The notes: generated from the letters alone by a model not told the origin. Shown: positions 33,114 through 45,463, counted from the first letter of the stretch. The stretch: 64,000 nt of DNA from Orientallactaga sibirica (GCA_036365145.1 JAEOAD010000005.1:6739001-6803000); one strand, 5' to 3'. Program-made: numbers and translations.

Positions 33114-33559
33114 CAATAGCTTTTAATGTGTATAAAATCTTTTGCCAATCAAGGTTATATGTGGATTAGTGTATGAAGAATATAAGCTTTAATCTCAGTA
33201 CGGTTGTACTATACTTGAGTTATGTTGTAAAGTCAGTCGTTTTGGCAAAAATGTGTAAAATAACTCCCTTTGGCAATCAACCAACCAAATCCAGATACTC
33301 CTCTCTCCAAGTCCATGCAGCTGGATTTCCTATGTTACCACAGATATCTGTTTTGTCAATTTGACACCAAATGAAGTTTCTGGCTTGCATTTAAAGACCA
33401 TTATACAAACAGTGTTTCTATTTTTAAAAAGAGAATCATTTTCAGTAGTGTGAGATGTTCACACAATCAGAGAATTACTGGAATTGACAATAGATTTATG
33501 TCCCATTTAATTTAACCTTAGGAATTCATGGTCTTTAGTGAACAGCGGGTAGAGTCATC

Positions 33560-33616
<57 letters not shown>

Positions 33617-34560
33617 TCTCTGTAAGATAACACAGGGAAGCTAAATGTGCCTATTCTGTGACTCCACTGGAATTTTCTCCAGTACCTATCACAAACCTAT
33701 GGGAACCAGGAGCCTATCTTTGTACATATTCCATTCTACACATTTCCCATGTTCTACCATGACAAGTCTGACTTCTGTTCTAGAGTTTTGAAATTCCATT
33801 ACTGCATCACATAGGAACAAACTGGATTTGTTTGCTTTTTCTATAATTTAACAAACAAAAGAAAGACCTGATGGCATGATCTATGGCTACATGTTTTGAA
33901 TTTTAATTTGTTCCTTGGCACACATACATTGAATTTTGATCATGAAGGACTTCCTTTACTCTCTAATCCAGTTCTCATCTCCACTGAACCCTTCTGCTTC
34001 CCATTGAACTGCTTCTGCTAATGTGAAGTGGACAGTCCACTGGAGAGAGTGCCACAACGTCCCCCAGCAATCATTAACTATCAGTAGCTCCTCAGGGAGT
34101 GGTGAGGTCACATGATTCTGTCCCCTACCCATGAGAGAATCTTGGCTGGGCTTGTCCTGTGAGTCTTGTGCAGGCATTTTTAAGACCATATAATTTCCTA
34201 AAGGAGCTAATGGTTTCCACCACCCTATGTCTGAAGGAACATATTTCCTTGAGGATCTGGGATATGCAAACTGCTCGGTGCACCTACAATGGGGGACTTC
34301 TTATAAGACATGTTAACCTTTATGTCTTATGCCTTAACGCTCTGAGATGTAAACCATGCATTGAGGGACCCTCATAGGATCCATCCGAAACAAATTAAGA
34401 TTTAATCTGGCATCTATGTGTGTACAGATTCTATTGATTTATCTGCTGAAAAAGTAAAAGAATAAGTAGAGAGAAAAGAAAAGGAAACTGGATTCGAGTA
34501 TCTGAGAAGTCCTGACATCGGAAGTAGAAACTAGAGACAGCTGAGTGTGTATTTCAACCG
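33114..34560. other. Unassigned sequence with (CT)n at 33565-33616
   Basis: Repeat-poor 1.4 kb. It contains a pure CT microsatellite of about 50 bp. The minus frame at 33956-34189 and plus frame at 34159-34377 have no recognisable domain. Confidence 0.45.
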
Positions 34561-34599
34561 CCTCGGAAAAAATGGAGGTGTGGTCTGCAAATGAAATAG

Positions 34600-34915
34600 A
34601 GGTTTAAAAGTATTCAGTGACTAGCCGGGCGCGGTGGTGCACGCCTTTAATCCCAGCACTCGGGAGGCAGAAGTAGGAGGATTGCCGTGAGTTCGAGGCC
34701 ACCCTGAGACTACATAGTTAATTCCAGGTCAGCCTGGGCTAGAGTGAGACCCTACCTCAAAAACAAAAAACAAAACCAAACAAAACAAAAAATTCAGTAA
34801 CTTTCCCAAGGTCTCAGAGATAAGTGGTAGAGCAGAGATTTAAACACAAGCTCTTCTGACTCCAACACCCTGATCTTCACCACGCACCACACAAGTACTA
34901 GTCTTCGTATATCCT
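34600..34915 (-). repeat. MIR fossil, antisense, with B1 insertion
   Basis: After the B1, the sequence CAGTAACTTTCCCAAGGTCTCAGAGATAAGTGG..GCAGAGATTTAAACACAAGC..CTGACTCCAACACCC follows the antisense MIR core (TAACTTGCCCAAGGTCACACAGC..CTAGTAAGTGG). Confidence 0.7.
34622..34791 (+). repeat. B1 SINE
   Basis: Full B1: GCCGGGCGCGGTGGTGCACGCC..CCAGGTCAGCCTGGGCTAG..GACCCTACCTCAAAAAC. It ends in a CAAAA-rich tail. The target duplication ATTCAGTGAC/ATTCAGTAAC lies at 34612-34621 and 34792-34801 and is made of MIR sequence. Confidence 0.95.
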
Positions 34916-34920
34916 CTGTT

Positions 34921-35683
34921 TCCTTGTTGCCTTATCCTAAAGGCATACTTATTTTTATAATAATTTTTCCTAAGCTCGGACATTTTGACTACCGATTTCT
35001 TTAAAAGAAGTAGTAAGTTAGATCAACGTTCCACTTTAGATTCCGAAAGTGTCTAGAAATCAGATAAAATGGTTTTTTTTTAATGAGAAATAACTGTCTA
35101 GGCAGGAGCTAGGGTCTGAAAAACAGTAGATTTGGCTTTTACAATAGAGTTGTTTTGCCAAATGTGTACTTGGGTTTTATAGCCCCAGGGGATGTAGGAC
35201 ATAAGATATAATGCCCAGGTAGAAATACCCCAGGTAGAAAGTAGTAGATACCGTCCAGATGGAGGTGGAATCCCGAAGAGTTACAACCTAATATAGCAAA
35301 AAGTAAGAGAGTGAGGCTGTGTTCCCAGACTCAGAGTGCTGGGGGATAAATCAGCTGTCTCCTTCCCTGGTTTGAGCAGGTTGAAGTGGGAGGGTGGTGC
35401 AAGTTGGGAGTTATCAGTTGGTTACAACACCTATTCAAATATAATACAAAACCTCTATTCAAACTCCTCATGAGATTCAAAGACCTCAAGCCTAAAATGT
35501 AATTCCGAATAAGAATTTTTATGCAGTGAGGACACATGACAAATTTGTTTGGAAATTTTGGGGTTCTCACAATTACTAGTCTCACAAGAAGAAGTTATGG
35601 GCAGAAATAGGGACACCACTGTTTTCTCTGTTATGAAGTGTCCCACTCAAAATGCTAATATCACACTTCTTGAGAAGTACCAA
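34921..35683. other. Unassigned sequence
   Basis: No repeat or gene recognised. The CCCAGGTAGAAATACCCCAGGTAGAAAG direct duplication at 35214-35241 is the only local structure. Confidence 0.45.
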
Positions 35684-36021
35684 TAGTGGTGGCTTGAATT
35701 AGCTATCCCCCATAAACTCATGTGTTTTGAATGCTTAGTCCCCACCTGGTGATGAGGTGGGAGGTGGAGCCTTGCTGGAGAAGGTATATTGTTGAGGGTG
35801 AGCTGAGGAGTGCCACAGCCAGTTCCCCTTTGCCAGAGCTCGGCTCACTCTGTGGCTGCTGTTCACCACCTGCTGTGGCACAGGTGATGCCCAGCTTCTG
35901 CTCTGCCAACTTTCCCTGCCGTCATGACACCTCCCCTCAAGACCAAGCCAACATAAAACCTCTCCTTCCGTCAGCTGCTTTTGGTTGGATGTTTTGTCCC
36001 AGCAATGTGAAGGTAACTATA
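35684..36021 (+). mobile_element. Solo MaLR-like LTR
   Basis: Starts TAGTGGTGGCTTGAATTAGC, with GGAGGTGGAGCCTTGCTGGAG, CTGCCGTCATGACACCTCCCC and TTTGGTTGGATGTTTTGTCCC. It ends near AACTATA. No internal region is attached. The 149-codon frame 35731-36180 is LTR-derived. Confidence 0.75.
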
Positions 36022-36153
36022 ACTCCAAGTTCACATGGATGGGCAGCCCCTCAAAAAAAGAACAAGTTAAGTTGCCCAAACAAAGACCATATTTACCTCA
36101 GATTTCAAGAATTCTCACCCTTCTCAAAGGTAAGCAATAAAAATGGTATAACA

Positions 36154-36348
36154 GGGCTGGAGAGATCGCTTGGCAGTTAAGGCGCCTGCCTGTCAAGCCT
36201 GAGAATACCCTTTCCATTCTCCAGGTCCCACGTTTAGCCAGACGCAAAAAGTGAGGCAAGAGCGCAATGCTGCACTTGCCCACAAGGGGCATATGTGTCT
36301 GGAGTTCGTTCACAGCAGCTGAGAGGCTGCTGGCACACCCATTCTCTG

Positions 36349-36397
<49 letters not shown>

Positions 36398-36399
36398 AA
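36154..36399 (+). repeat. Long-variant Dip-like SINE with perfect 15-bp TSD
   Basis: AAAAATGGTATAACA lies at 36139-36153 and 36400-36414. The core carries GCAAGAGCGCAATGCTGCACTTGCCCACAAGGGGC and CACAGCAGCTGAGAGGCTGCTGG, the mark of the long subfamily. Confidence 0.95.
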
Positions 36400-36414
36400 A
36401 AAAATGGTATAACA

Positions 36415-36715
36415 ATGAAATAAGGAAATAAAGTACCTCGCACAGTATACATGAAATATACCTGCACAATGGATTGCAGTTCCCACACTGGCACCTGGTA
36501 ACTGGTACCAGGGTGAGAGATTTATCCAGGACATATGCCGAACACTCCTCCCCAACACATCATGGCATGGGCAGCCCAAGTTCTATGTCGTTCCTTGGCC
36601 TGCCTCATACCTGCACCAGGGCCCCTGCTGGGACGTCAGGGTAGTCTATCCCAGGGGACTCCTCCTCCTCCTCCTCAGGAGCAGGTACAGGACACAGGCA
36701 TGAGGGGAAATCAAG
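36415..36715. other. Short unassigned sequence
   Basis: No gene seen. It includes a CTCCTCCTCCTCCTCAGGAG inverted motif at about 36661-36680. Confidence 0.4.
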
Positions 36716-36726
36716 AAGGGAAGTCA

Positions 36727-36929
36727 AGCCTGGCGTGGTGGCACACGCCTTTAATCTCGGCACTTGGGAGGCAGAGGTAGGAAGATCGCCTATGAGTTCA
36801 AGGCCACCGTGAGATTACAAAGAGAATTCCAAGTCAGCCTGGGCTAGCGTGAGACCTTACCTTGAAAAACCAAAGAAGAAGAAGGAGGAGGAGGAAGAGC
36901 AAGAAGAGAAGGAGGAGGAGGTGGAGAAA
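36727..36929 (+). repeat. B1 SINE with purine-rich tail
   Basis: B1 body to about 36871 followed by roughly 55 bp of GAA/GGA repeats. The target duplication AAGGGAAGTCA is at 36716-36726 and 36930-36940. The R/K-rich frame 36862-37056 is this tail. Confidence 0.93.
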
Positions 36930-36940
36930 AAGGGAAGTCA

Positions 36941-37905
36941 GCTCAGGAGAAGCAGCTGTGGGAGAGGGGAGGGAAGATGGTAAGAGGCAGAGCCCCATCT
37001 CAGCTGTAGACCCAAGCCTAAGGCACCATTCCATTGGCTGCACATACAAATCATAAATGCCCATTAATGAAGAATTAAGAATGTCAAGATGGCAACTGTG
37101 GAGCATTGCACCCCAAGGCAGAGGCCTCTGTTATTGGGGCTCTCTGTGACTACATTAGTTTCATACCACATAGCAGGTCCCAGAATGATTCTAACAAGGA
37201 ACTGTGGGTACTGTCAGACCAACACTCGTACATCAGGGACGGCTTCTCATGTTTGCAGGGATATGTATACCACTGCAAGAATCCTAAGTCCCTCTCAAAG
37301 TGTATGTAGTTTCATTGAAAGCCTTTCTTTTCAGTCTCCCTTTCTCAGGCATGAATTCCTCCCAGCCTAGATTTCCTCTGCTTCTGATTCTCCATCCAAT
37401 GCACCACTTGTCTGCTGATAAATAACAGGAGTCCAGAGAGAAAATGGGAGGAGTGAGCAGGTTTGTTGATTGCTGCTTCATATTCGAACTGCAGACCGTC
37501 CTTCTGTGGGGGCCCCACACAGATCCCATTCATAGAAGTACATGGTTCTTTTTATTTCCAAAATCTCCTATTTAAGGACTTTGTGATAGATTTTGATGTC
37601 TTTCCCCTCTCTGCTTCTATTTCATTTTCCTCAGCACTGTCCATCTCTTTGCCACTTTCCCTCTTTCCTTTCTAGTTCCAAAACTGTGATGCAGTTCTCT
37701 CCACTCCAACACCTTTTATCCTACTTTTGTATCCCGGAACCCCTATCATTCTAGCTTACTGCATTTTAGGAGGTGGGGGGAACAGAATGACACATTTTGA
37801 ATCAAATATACATGATTCTTGGAAAATCTCTCTTTTGTTAAGTCTCCTTCCAATTTGAAGATAGACATTTCCTTTCTCTTTTCTCCTCTTGTCAATGGTT
37901 TCTAT
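36941..37905. other. Unassigned sequence
   Basis: About 1 kb without a recognised repeat. Frames at 37089-37370, 37106-37309 and 37284-37529 overlap in different frames and strands. None has recognisable domain content. Confidence 0.4.
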
Positions 37906-37920
37906 AGAAGTTCTGAAGCT

Positions 37921-38141
37921 GGGGCTGAAGAGATGGCTTAGCAGTTAAGGTGCATGTCTACGAAGCCTAAGGACCCAGATTTGATTCTCCAGGTCCCACG
38001 TAACCAGATGCACAAGGTGGCACATGCATCTGGAATTTGTTTGCAGTGATTAGAGGCCCTGGCATGCCCATTCTCTCTCTCTCTCTCTCCCCCCCCCTCT
38101 CTATCTCTAATAGATAAATGAAAATCTTTATTTAAAAAAAA
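37921..38141 (+). repeat. Dip-like SINE with 15-bp TSD
   Basis: AGAAGTTCTGAAGCT lies at 37906-37920 and 38142-38156. It has a complete head and core, then a CT and CCCCCC-interrupted tract. Confidence 0.94.
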
Positions 38142-38158
38142 AGAAGTTCTGAAGCTGG

Positions 38159-40169
38159 TTCAGACTAATTAAGACTAAGATGTAGGGCCCAAGATGTGCC
38201 AAATGGAAAGAATGGCTTGAAATCATATTAACTGGAAAGAATGCGTGGGTGCTAAATGTTCAAGCAATTCCTGACAGCAAACACTCATTTTAAGGGAAGC
38301 TACACAGACACTGTACTCCTGTCTCTCCAGAACACATGAAGATGAGTTCCCAACAGCAGCATCTCGGCCATGGATGCCTGTGGCCCTGGACAACAACAGA
38401 TCCAATTGAACCAATCAGATAATCTCCCTTTATCTCACCTTGGAACCAAGATAAGAGAATCGGGAGCTAAGAGTAATCAAGACAGGCATGTGGCAACATT
38501 TAGGAAGGAGGGCCTTGAGGTTCCAATGCAGAGGTTCCGCAGAGTCACCTCACACATCACAGGGTCCAATGGTCAGCTCGTCTTCATGTCTGTTGAGGTA
38601 CTACCATATTCCATGTCTGCCCAAGGAATCCTTTCTTTGTGTCCAATGTGATTTAATTAGCATGGTATTGCAATTGAAAGAAAAAAAAATGATGCACAAA
38701 ATCCTGCGACTTTATGCTCATTGGTTTCACATATTTAAGTCAGCCCGAATGGCCACGTTTATATCAAAATAATTACTGGCAAATGTTACAATCTCGGGTC
38801 CACTCCCAAGCCTCTGCCAGGTGAGATGATTCGTTTTTTAACAGCATCTCACTGACCGCAATCTCAGCTGTGCCTTCCACGTTCCCCAATGTGCCCACAA
38901 CTAAGTCGCCATAATGCCTTGGTTTCCTCTTCGCCTCAGAAGTGTGGTGGGGATTTAACCCAGGTAAGAGCAAGCAAAGGTTTAAACTAACAAATGTTCA
39001 TAATTTTGTCAGTTTCAATTCATTTTTGATGAATTCATTGCTCATTTATATGTGGCATGGTGTTTAATGGGGTAACTGTTTTCTTTAATGGAAAAAAAAA
39101 TAGGTAGACCAAACATGTGAACCTGGCTGGCCTGTGCATAGTCTAAAGAAATTAAAATAATATAATACTATTCAGAACATGTTATGAATGCCACCTCAGT
39201 AAATTTTCCATGGTTTTCTTTAGTAAATTAGAACAATACCCATTAGAACCACAGAGGGTATTAAAAAATAGGTATTTTTACTGCTATCCTTTCTCTTTCA
39301 CTAGGTAACAAATTTGAAACATTTTTCTCTGAGAAATGAAAACAGTCATCTATTCTGAAGGAGCAAAATCCTGTCTGTACAGTACATGATTACTTTGTGT
39401 TTGTACATATTTTACAAAGCAAATCTAAGTGCCTTATCTTCTTCAACTCTGTTAAGACACATTTTTATTTTATGATCCCAGTAGAACCCTCATCGTGCTT
39501 TTTCCCTTTACTTCCATATAAGATAGACACTCTCAGATAAAATATGGACCGAATTTCCATTCCCAGGGCAGAGTAAGGATGCTCAACTCCTACATTTAGA
39601 TCCCTATCACGGGCTTTGTGTTCTCTGCTCTGAACAACTGAATTACCATCAACTCTATGTCCCTCACTGAAAATTGGTGATGAATAAGGACAGTGTGGAG
39701 ATCTATCACCGAGGAGAGCAAACGTGTGTGCTAAGCAATTCAGCTAACATCAGACCACTACAGCAACTCGTTGTTATTATGTATGTGGCGCTTTTACAGA
39801 GAAGCCCTTGTCCGTTGGGACTGGGCTTGAAGGACAAAAGAGGAAGCAGAACAAATAAGCGAGTGGAGACACGAGAGCTGGGAGGAAAGCAAGCTGCAAG
39901 CATCAAGTTTTTCCGGCTTTTGGTTTCATCTTTCTTACTTCCTTGGGCCACCTGTCATGATTTCTCCTAGCAGGAGGGTTTTATTCGAGGACTGCATTCG
40001 AAAGATCTGGTGACACAAATTTGTAATTTTCATTTTGCTGAGGAAACTCTAAGAGAAATGTGTTTCATATGTAAGGCAGAGCCTAGGAAAATTTAAAATG
40101 AGAAAGGAAATATCAAGACATAGATAAAATGATGAAAGGAATATCTGTGTGTGTTTATGTGTGTGTATT

Positions 40170-40218
<49 letters not shown>

Positions 40219-40872
40219 ATATATACGCATACATATACATTAGGCAAGGGAGGAATGGAATTTTTCTAAGAGGAAATGAAAGATGTTAAGGAATATATGG
40301 TGATAACAGTATTATTGTCTCTTTATTTACTGACAATTCAGAGTTACCCACCTCTCATGACCCAAATTTTCACTTCCACACCAGAATGAAAACAGAAACG
40401 GTTCTTGTCCTGGTAGGTGGCTTCCTCTATCCTTCTTTTCAGGTGCCAAATGCATGCTTACCCATCAAGACCTTTCCTACGTCTTTTATCTTTAAACTTT
40501 ATCTCTGAGTTAGAATGAAAAGCCTTGTTCAGGTAAAGCAATTTCAGAGATCACTGAACAGGAAAGTTTTTGCCTTTGGAATCTATGCACGGAATCTATC
40601 ACATACTATTAGTTGTGTGTACCCACATATTTTAATTATCTTGTAGCTTTTGAGGCAAGCAAAAAATGTAACTTTCTGGTGCTGGTAATGATTTAGAGTC
40701 AAATAAGTAAAATATTCAGGGTAATAAAATCAAGCTAGTTCTAAAATTAGACGATGTAATGGCTATTGGCAAAAAGCAGACACTCTAAGTGAAAGAGAGG
40801 AGGGGAAATTCTGTGTACGTTGGTGACTTGGAAATTTTCATGAATATATCATGGCAGTAATTTCTTCAACCC
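38159..40872. other. Longest unassigned block on the left side, (AT)n at 40176-40215
   Basis: 2.7 kb with no recognised mobile element. A pure AT dinucleotide run of about 40 bp follows a GT-rich stretch (40145-40168). Frames at 38370-38651 and 39674-39970 (93 and 98 codons) have no recognisable motif. The low repeat content makes it a place to test for conserved non-coding sequence. Confidence 0.45.
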
Positions 40873-42560
40873 TATATTTATTCACTCATTGAGTGAGCAA
40901 CCATTCTGAATTAAGACATGATCGCTGCATTTATTTTTAGGGAGAACAAGACAAAAAAGTTCTTTGTTCCCATGGACATTACATTACAGGTGAAGTTGGA
41001 AAACAAGCAGGTAATTACACGAGAAACACATCAGCTAGTGACAAGTACTGTTTAGGGACCTAATAGGATGTCAAGACTTTTAAATTGCATGGGGAGAGGT
41101 CTTTCCAAGGAGGTAATATTTCACTGGGCAAGATTGTGTGGTAATAAGAAAAAGCAATGTGAATATCAGGGAAGAATATGCTAAGAAGGGAAAACTAATG
41201 TCGAAAGGATGAAAGGAGTATCTTGTAGCTGAACTTTCTAGATGAGGAAAGAAGGTATGAGGTAAAACTGAAAACGCAGGCAGAAGTCAGATTATGTAAA
41301 GCGGGCAGAGCAAGCACAGAAACTAGGCTGATCTTCATCAATATTACTGTGGGAAGATTTCCTAGAGTTTTGAAAAGGAGAGCGATGTGGTCAGATTCCT
41401 GGGTTTTTGTTTTGTTTTGGTTTTTTGTTTTTTTAGCTTTCTTTACATATTCCTTTTTATTTATTTATTAGAGAGAGAGGAAGGAAGGAAGGAAGGAAGG
41501 AAGGAAGGAAGGAAGGAAGGAAGGAAGGAAGGAAGGAAGGAAGGAAGGAAGGAAAAGGCAGATAGGATGGGTGCACCAGGGCCTGCAGCCACTGCAAAAG
41601 AACTCCAGATGCATGCACCACCTTGTGTATCTGGCTTAAGTGAATCCTGGGGAATCAAATGCAGGTCCTTTGGTTTTGAAGGCAAGCATCTTAACCACTA
41701 AGCCATCTCTCCAACCCAGATTTCAGGTTTTAGAAGATCACATGGGACACTATGCACAGGATGATTCTTTAGGCGTCAATAGCAAAAGCAGAGAGACACT
41801 TTCACAAGCTATCCTGGTGGCCAAGTGCAAACTTGACCATGGCATGGATAAGATCAACAGAAATAGACAGAAGTGGCCAGGTTCAGGACCCATTTTAGAA
41901 TGACCCTCAACAGTTCTTGTTTATGAATTGAATAGAAAGCTGTCGAGGGGGAAAATATAACATGAAAAATATTCTGGAAGAATTGAATGGATCTTAATGC
42001 ATTAGCTGGGACAGAGATGTGTTGGCGTGACAGGCTTGCTAAGCGGATACAGAGAGATATGAATTCCTTTTGACTGAATTAAGTTTGACAAAGTTATTAT
42101 GTATCCAAAAGGAGTTCCAAGGGTGAGATGTGTTGGGCTGGAACTTAGGAACATGATTGGCCCCGAGATCATTCCATTGGTGATTAAATCTTATGGGTGC
42201 AGCTGTAGAAAAGGAAGCAAGAAAGTACAGTCTGAAAACCTATTGTTCAAGAAGTAAAGGTGTATGAACTAGAATTCAATTTGGGAGAGGGGGTGCCTTA
42301 TAAGTGTTGCAATAAAAAGGAAGGCGTTAGCTCAGAGATCCATAAAGTTAAAAGTCACCGTGGGACTCTACAGTATGGACATCATTAGTGACCTTGACAA
42401 AATGACCTTCAGCAGAGTTAACACAGAGGACCTTACAGTCCAAATTCATTAAGTAGTGAAGCTGAAGTAAGGAAGCAACGCCAGCGACAAGCAGTTAAGA
42501 TGGAGCTGGGTAAGAAGTGATCAGGTAGAGCCTGATGTGACATCAAAGGGTTTCTGTTTA
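40873..42560 (-). repeat. L2 LINE fossil, antisense, about 1.4 kb without SINE
   Basis: The sequence follows antisense L2 block order. These are TATTTATTCACTCATTGAGTGAGC, then GGAGAACAAGACAAAAAAGTTC and CCCATGGACATTACATTACAGGTG. Next come TCCAAGGAGGTAATATTTCACTGG, GATTATGTAAAGCGGGCAG, AGGAGAGCGATGTGGTCAGATTCC and ATTAGTGACCTTGACAAAATGACC. It is strongly diverged and contains a SINE at 41408-41717. Confidence 0.65.
41408..41717 (-). repeat. Dip-like SINE with (GGAA)n expansion
   Basis: The antisense SINE has its GA segment replaced by about 75 bp of (GGAA)n at 41478-41552. Imperfect target duplications CAGATTCCTGGGTTT / CAGATTTCAGGTTTT flank it. The repetitive GRKE frame is this tract. Confidence 0.9.
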
Positions 42561-42579
42561 GATGTGAGGTTCTGGAATA

Positions 42580-43870
42580 GGTTTCTATACTAGTGGTGAT
42601 TGGATAGGTGTATTAGGGAGATTTTGATGGGTTTAGCCCCTCTTTTAGCCAAAGACAAGTGGGAGCTTGACATTGGAGGGCATAATCTTTGTCTCCATAG
42701 GATTCTGACCTGGTTCCCAATTCCAGGTATGGGTTCCTTTCCAGTGAGTGGATCTCTTAGCCAATCAGAAAGCCATTGGTTACCCACCAAGGCTGTGTGC
42801 CACCCTTGCACTGGTGTGTACTTCTTGTCAGGCTGGTTGCTTCTGAGTAGCTCAGACCCCTGCTTGCTCACACTGTAGCTGGCCACTTTGCCCCAGTAGC
42901 TCCTGTAGCATTTTCCAGCACTAGATGGGCTAACTGTCTGGGGACTGACTCTCTTCTGGATTCCAGCCAGGTCTCTCTGTGTTCTGTGATGGCAGCCCCT
43001 GGTATCTTCAGCAATATATACCTCAGGCAGGTAATCAAGTGCTTTGACAGAAGCCTGTCTTGTTTTGGGGACCTCTAAGGTCTCTCTGATGAACAGCTTA
43101 ATGTGGGTGTGTGTTTGCTGAGTATAGTCTGTTCTAAGTCCATCCATTTTCCTACAAATTTCATTGTGTCATTTCTTCTTACTGCTGAGTTGAATTCCAT
43201 CGTGTAGATATACCACAGCTTCATTATCCACTCATCCAGTGATGGGCACCTGGGTTGATTCCAGTTCTTAGCTATTATGAACTGAGCAGCTATAAACATG
43301 GTTGAGCAAATATCTCTGTAGTGAAGCATGGAGCATTCAGGGTAAATGCCCAGTAAGGGAATAACTGGGTCTGTTGGTATCTCTATAGTCATCCTTTTCA
43401 GGAATCTCCATACTGATTTCCATAGTGGTTGTACAACCAACAGTGGATGAGGGTTCCTCTTTCCCCACATTCTTGTTGTTTGATATTTTTAATGATTGCC
43501 ATCCTTACTGGAGTAAGGTGGAATCTCATAGTTGTTTTAATTTGCATTTCCCTGATGGTTAGGGAAGTTGAACATTTTCTGAAGTATGTGTTAGCCATTT
43601 GTATTTCTTCCTCTGAGAGTTGTTTGATTACTTATTGTTTAGTTTTTTTTTTTTTTTAAGTTCCTTGTAGATTCTAGATATTAGGCCTCTGTAAGTGGTA
43701 TAGCTGGCAAAAATTTTCTCCCATTCTGTGGATAATCTATTGGCTCTGATTATGGCACATTTGTCTGTGCAATAGCTTTTTAGAAGCACCAGGAATTCTA
43801 TGGGTCAGTATATTCACCTATTATGGCTTTAAATTTGGTTGTAACTTGTTAATTTTTAACAAAACACATT
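42580..43870 (-). mobile_element. L1 3' end, antisense
   Basis: 3'UTR at 42580-43070 and the ORF2 C-terminal region above it. It is 5'-truncated near 43870. Only this terminal part remains. Confidence 0.85.
43075..43600 (-). pseudogene. L1 ORF2 C-terminal remnant
   Basis: One open minus-strand segment contains [50 protein letters not shown] and FVGKWMDLEQTILSK, the conserved C-terminal part of L1 ORF2p. A second segment in another frame (43398-43598) contains [20 protein letters not shown]. The frameshift between them shows decay. Confidence 0.93.
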
Positions 43871-44434
43871 CCTCAACAGTAATGATTTCAAGGTCATTTT
43901 CTTGTTTTCTAAACCAAATTTGGCCAGCATACATTTCCTTTGTTTGTATTTTCCAGTAGAAGACTTTAAAATTCTGGAGCCTTTCAAAATCCTACTTTAA
44001 AATCTAGCAGTGCAGGGCCAGTGTTTGACAATGAGTTACGAGCAGCTTGGGGATTTTCCATTATAGTGCTTGAAATCTGTCTTTTAAATTTTTTGAAAGT
44101 TTTCTGTTTTTGTTTTTTTTTTTTTTTTTTTGGATTCACATTCAGAGAACAGAACTGGTAATCTTAAATTCTTTATCTACCAGAGTATTACAGACCACTG
44201 ATCATGCCATTTGTCTCAGAGCAAGCTGTCTTGTTGACATTTGTATACGTCAAATGCCACCTGAAAAAGAGATGCTTGCAGAGGGCCCTTTATTCTCTGT
44301 CTTGCTGCCTAGCACCCCCTAGCAAGGGCAGTCCTTACCTCAGAAAAGGTGCACGCCCCCCCCCCAGTTCCCTACTGGCAAACACAGAGGACTTATGAAA
44401 ATACCTACCTTTTAGAGAGTAGAAAGTATCCCAC
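43871..44434. other. Unassigned sequence with T-run
   Basis: Includes a roughly 20-T run near 44113-44132 and a nine-C run near 44357. No gene seen. Confidence 0.4.
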
Positions 44435-44780
44435 TGTGGTGGTTTGATTCAGGTGTCCCTCATAAACTTAGGTGTTCTGAATGCCAGTCGCCCCAGCTCA
44501 TGGCAATTGGGAATTAACACCCCCTGGAGGCAGTGTATTGTTGGGGGCAGGCTTATGGGTATTATAGCCAGTGTCCCCTTGCCAGTGTTTGGCACACTCT
44601 CCTGTTCCTGTTGTCCGCCTGATGTTGGCCAGGGGGTGATATCCACACTCTGCTCATGCTGTCATTTTCCCTGCCATTATGGAGCTTCCCCTCGAGTCTG
44701 TGAGCTAAAATAAATCCTTTTATTCCCCAAAAGCTGCTCTTGATCAGGTGATTTCTGCCAGTAATGCGAACCTGACTACA
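44435..44780 (+). mobile_element. Solo MaLR-like LTR
   Basis: 346 bp from TGTGGTGGTTTGATTCAGG to CTGACTACA, TG..CA bounded. It contains TGCCATTATGGAGCTTCCCC and an AATAAA at about 44710. It lies directly beside an antisense L1 piece at 44782. No clear target duplication is visible. Confidence 0.82.
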
Positions 44781-45017
44781 GCACCACCAACAGTGAATGA
44801 GGGTTTATCTTTCCCCACATCCTCATCAACATTTGTTGTCATTTGATTTTTTAATGATTGCCTTGTTCAGGAAGTCCTTCCCACCTCTGCTGCAGAGACT
44901 TCCTCGGGTTGTTTAGTGCAGGAGTTGATGACGTCCACATCTTCTGTTGAGGTCTTTAATCCAGTAAGAGTTGATTTTTGTGTATGGTCAGATGAATGTG
45001 TCAAGTTTCTTTTATTT

Positions 45018-45221
45018 TTTTAACAATTTTTATTTATTTGAGAGAGAGAGAGAGAATGAGGCAGATAGAGAATGAGCATACCAGGGCCTCTAGCCACTGC
45101 AGATAAACTCCAGATGCATGCATCACCTTGTGCATCTGGCTTATGTGGGTCCTGGGGAATCGAACCTGGGTCCTTTGGCTTTGCAGGCAAGTGTTATAAC
45201 CACTAAGCCATCTCACCAGGC
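45018..45221 (-). repeat. Dip-like SINE inside L1
   Basis: Antisense copy TTTTTATTTATTTGAGAGAG..CACCTTGTGCATCTGGCTTATGTGGG..CACTAAGCCATCTCACCAGG. Confidence 0.92.
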
Positions 45222-45412
45222 CTTATTTCAATTTTGTACGTATAGTTATCCAATTTGTCCAGCACTATTTGTTGAAGATGCTCTTTTTTCCCCCCTTTGC
45301 TTTTAAAAATAAATAAATTTATAAAGTTATTTATTTTTAATATGCTCTTTTTTCTCCAGTGTCCATTATTGGCAAAGTGAGTAGCAATTGGGCATGCTCC
45401 CCAGTCAGTGTT

Positions 45413-45418
<6 letters not shown>

Positions 45419-45461
<43 letters not shown>
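45419..45461. repeat. (TG)n microsatellite
   Basis: About 20 TG units inside antisense L1 sequence. Confidence 0.95.

Positions 45462-45463
<2 letters not shown>

Noticed and set aside
35731..36180. 149-codon + frame
   Set aside because: It begins inside and largely follows a solo LTR and runs to the start of a SINE. Not a gene.
42590..43147. 185-codon minus frame
   Set aside because: It lies in the L1 3'UTR and just below the ORF2 end. It is a by-product of low stop density in that repeat.
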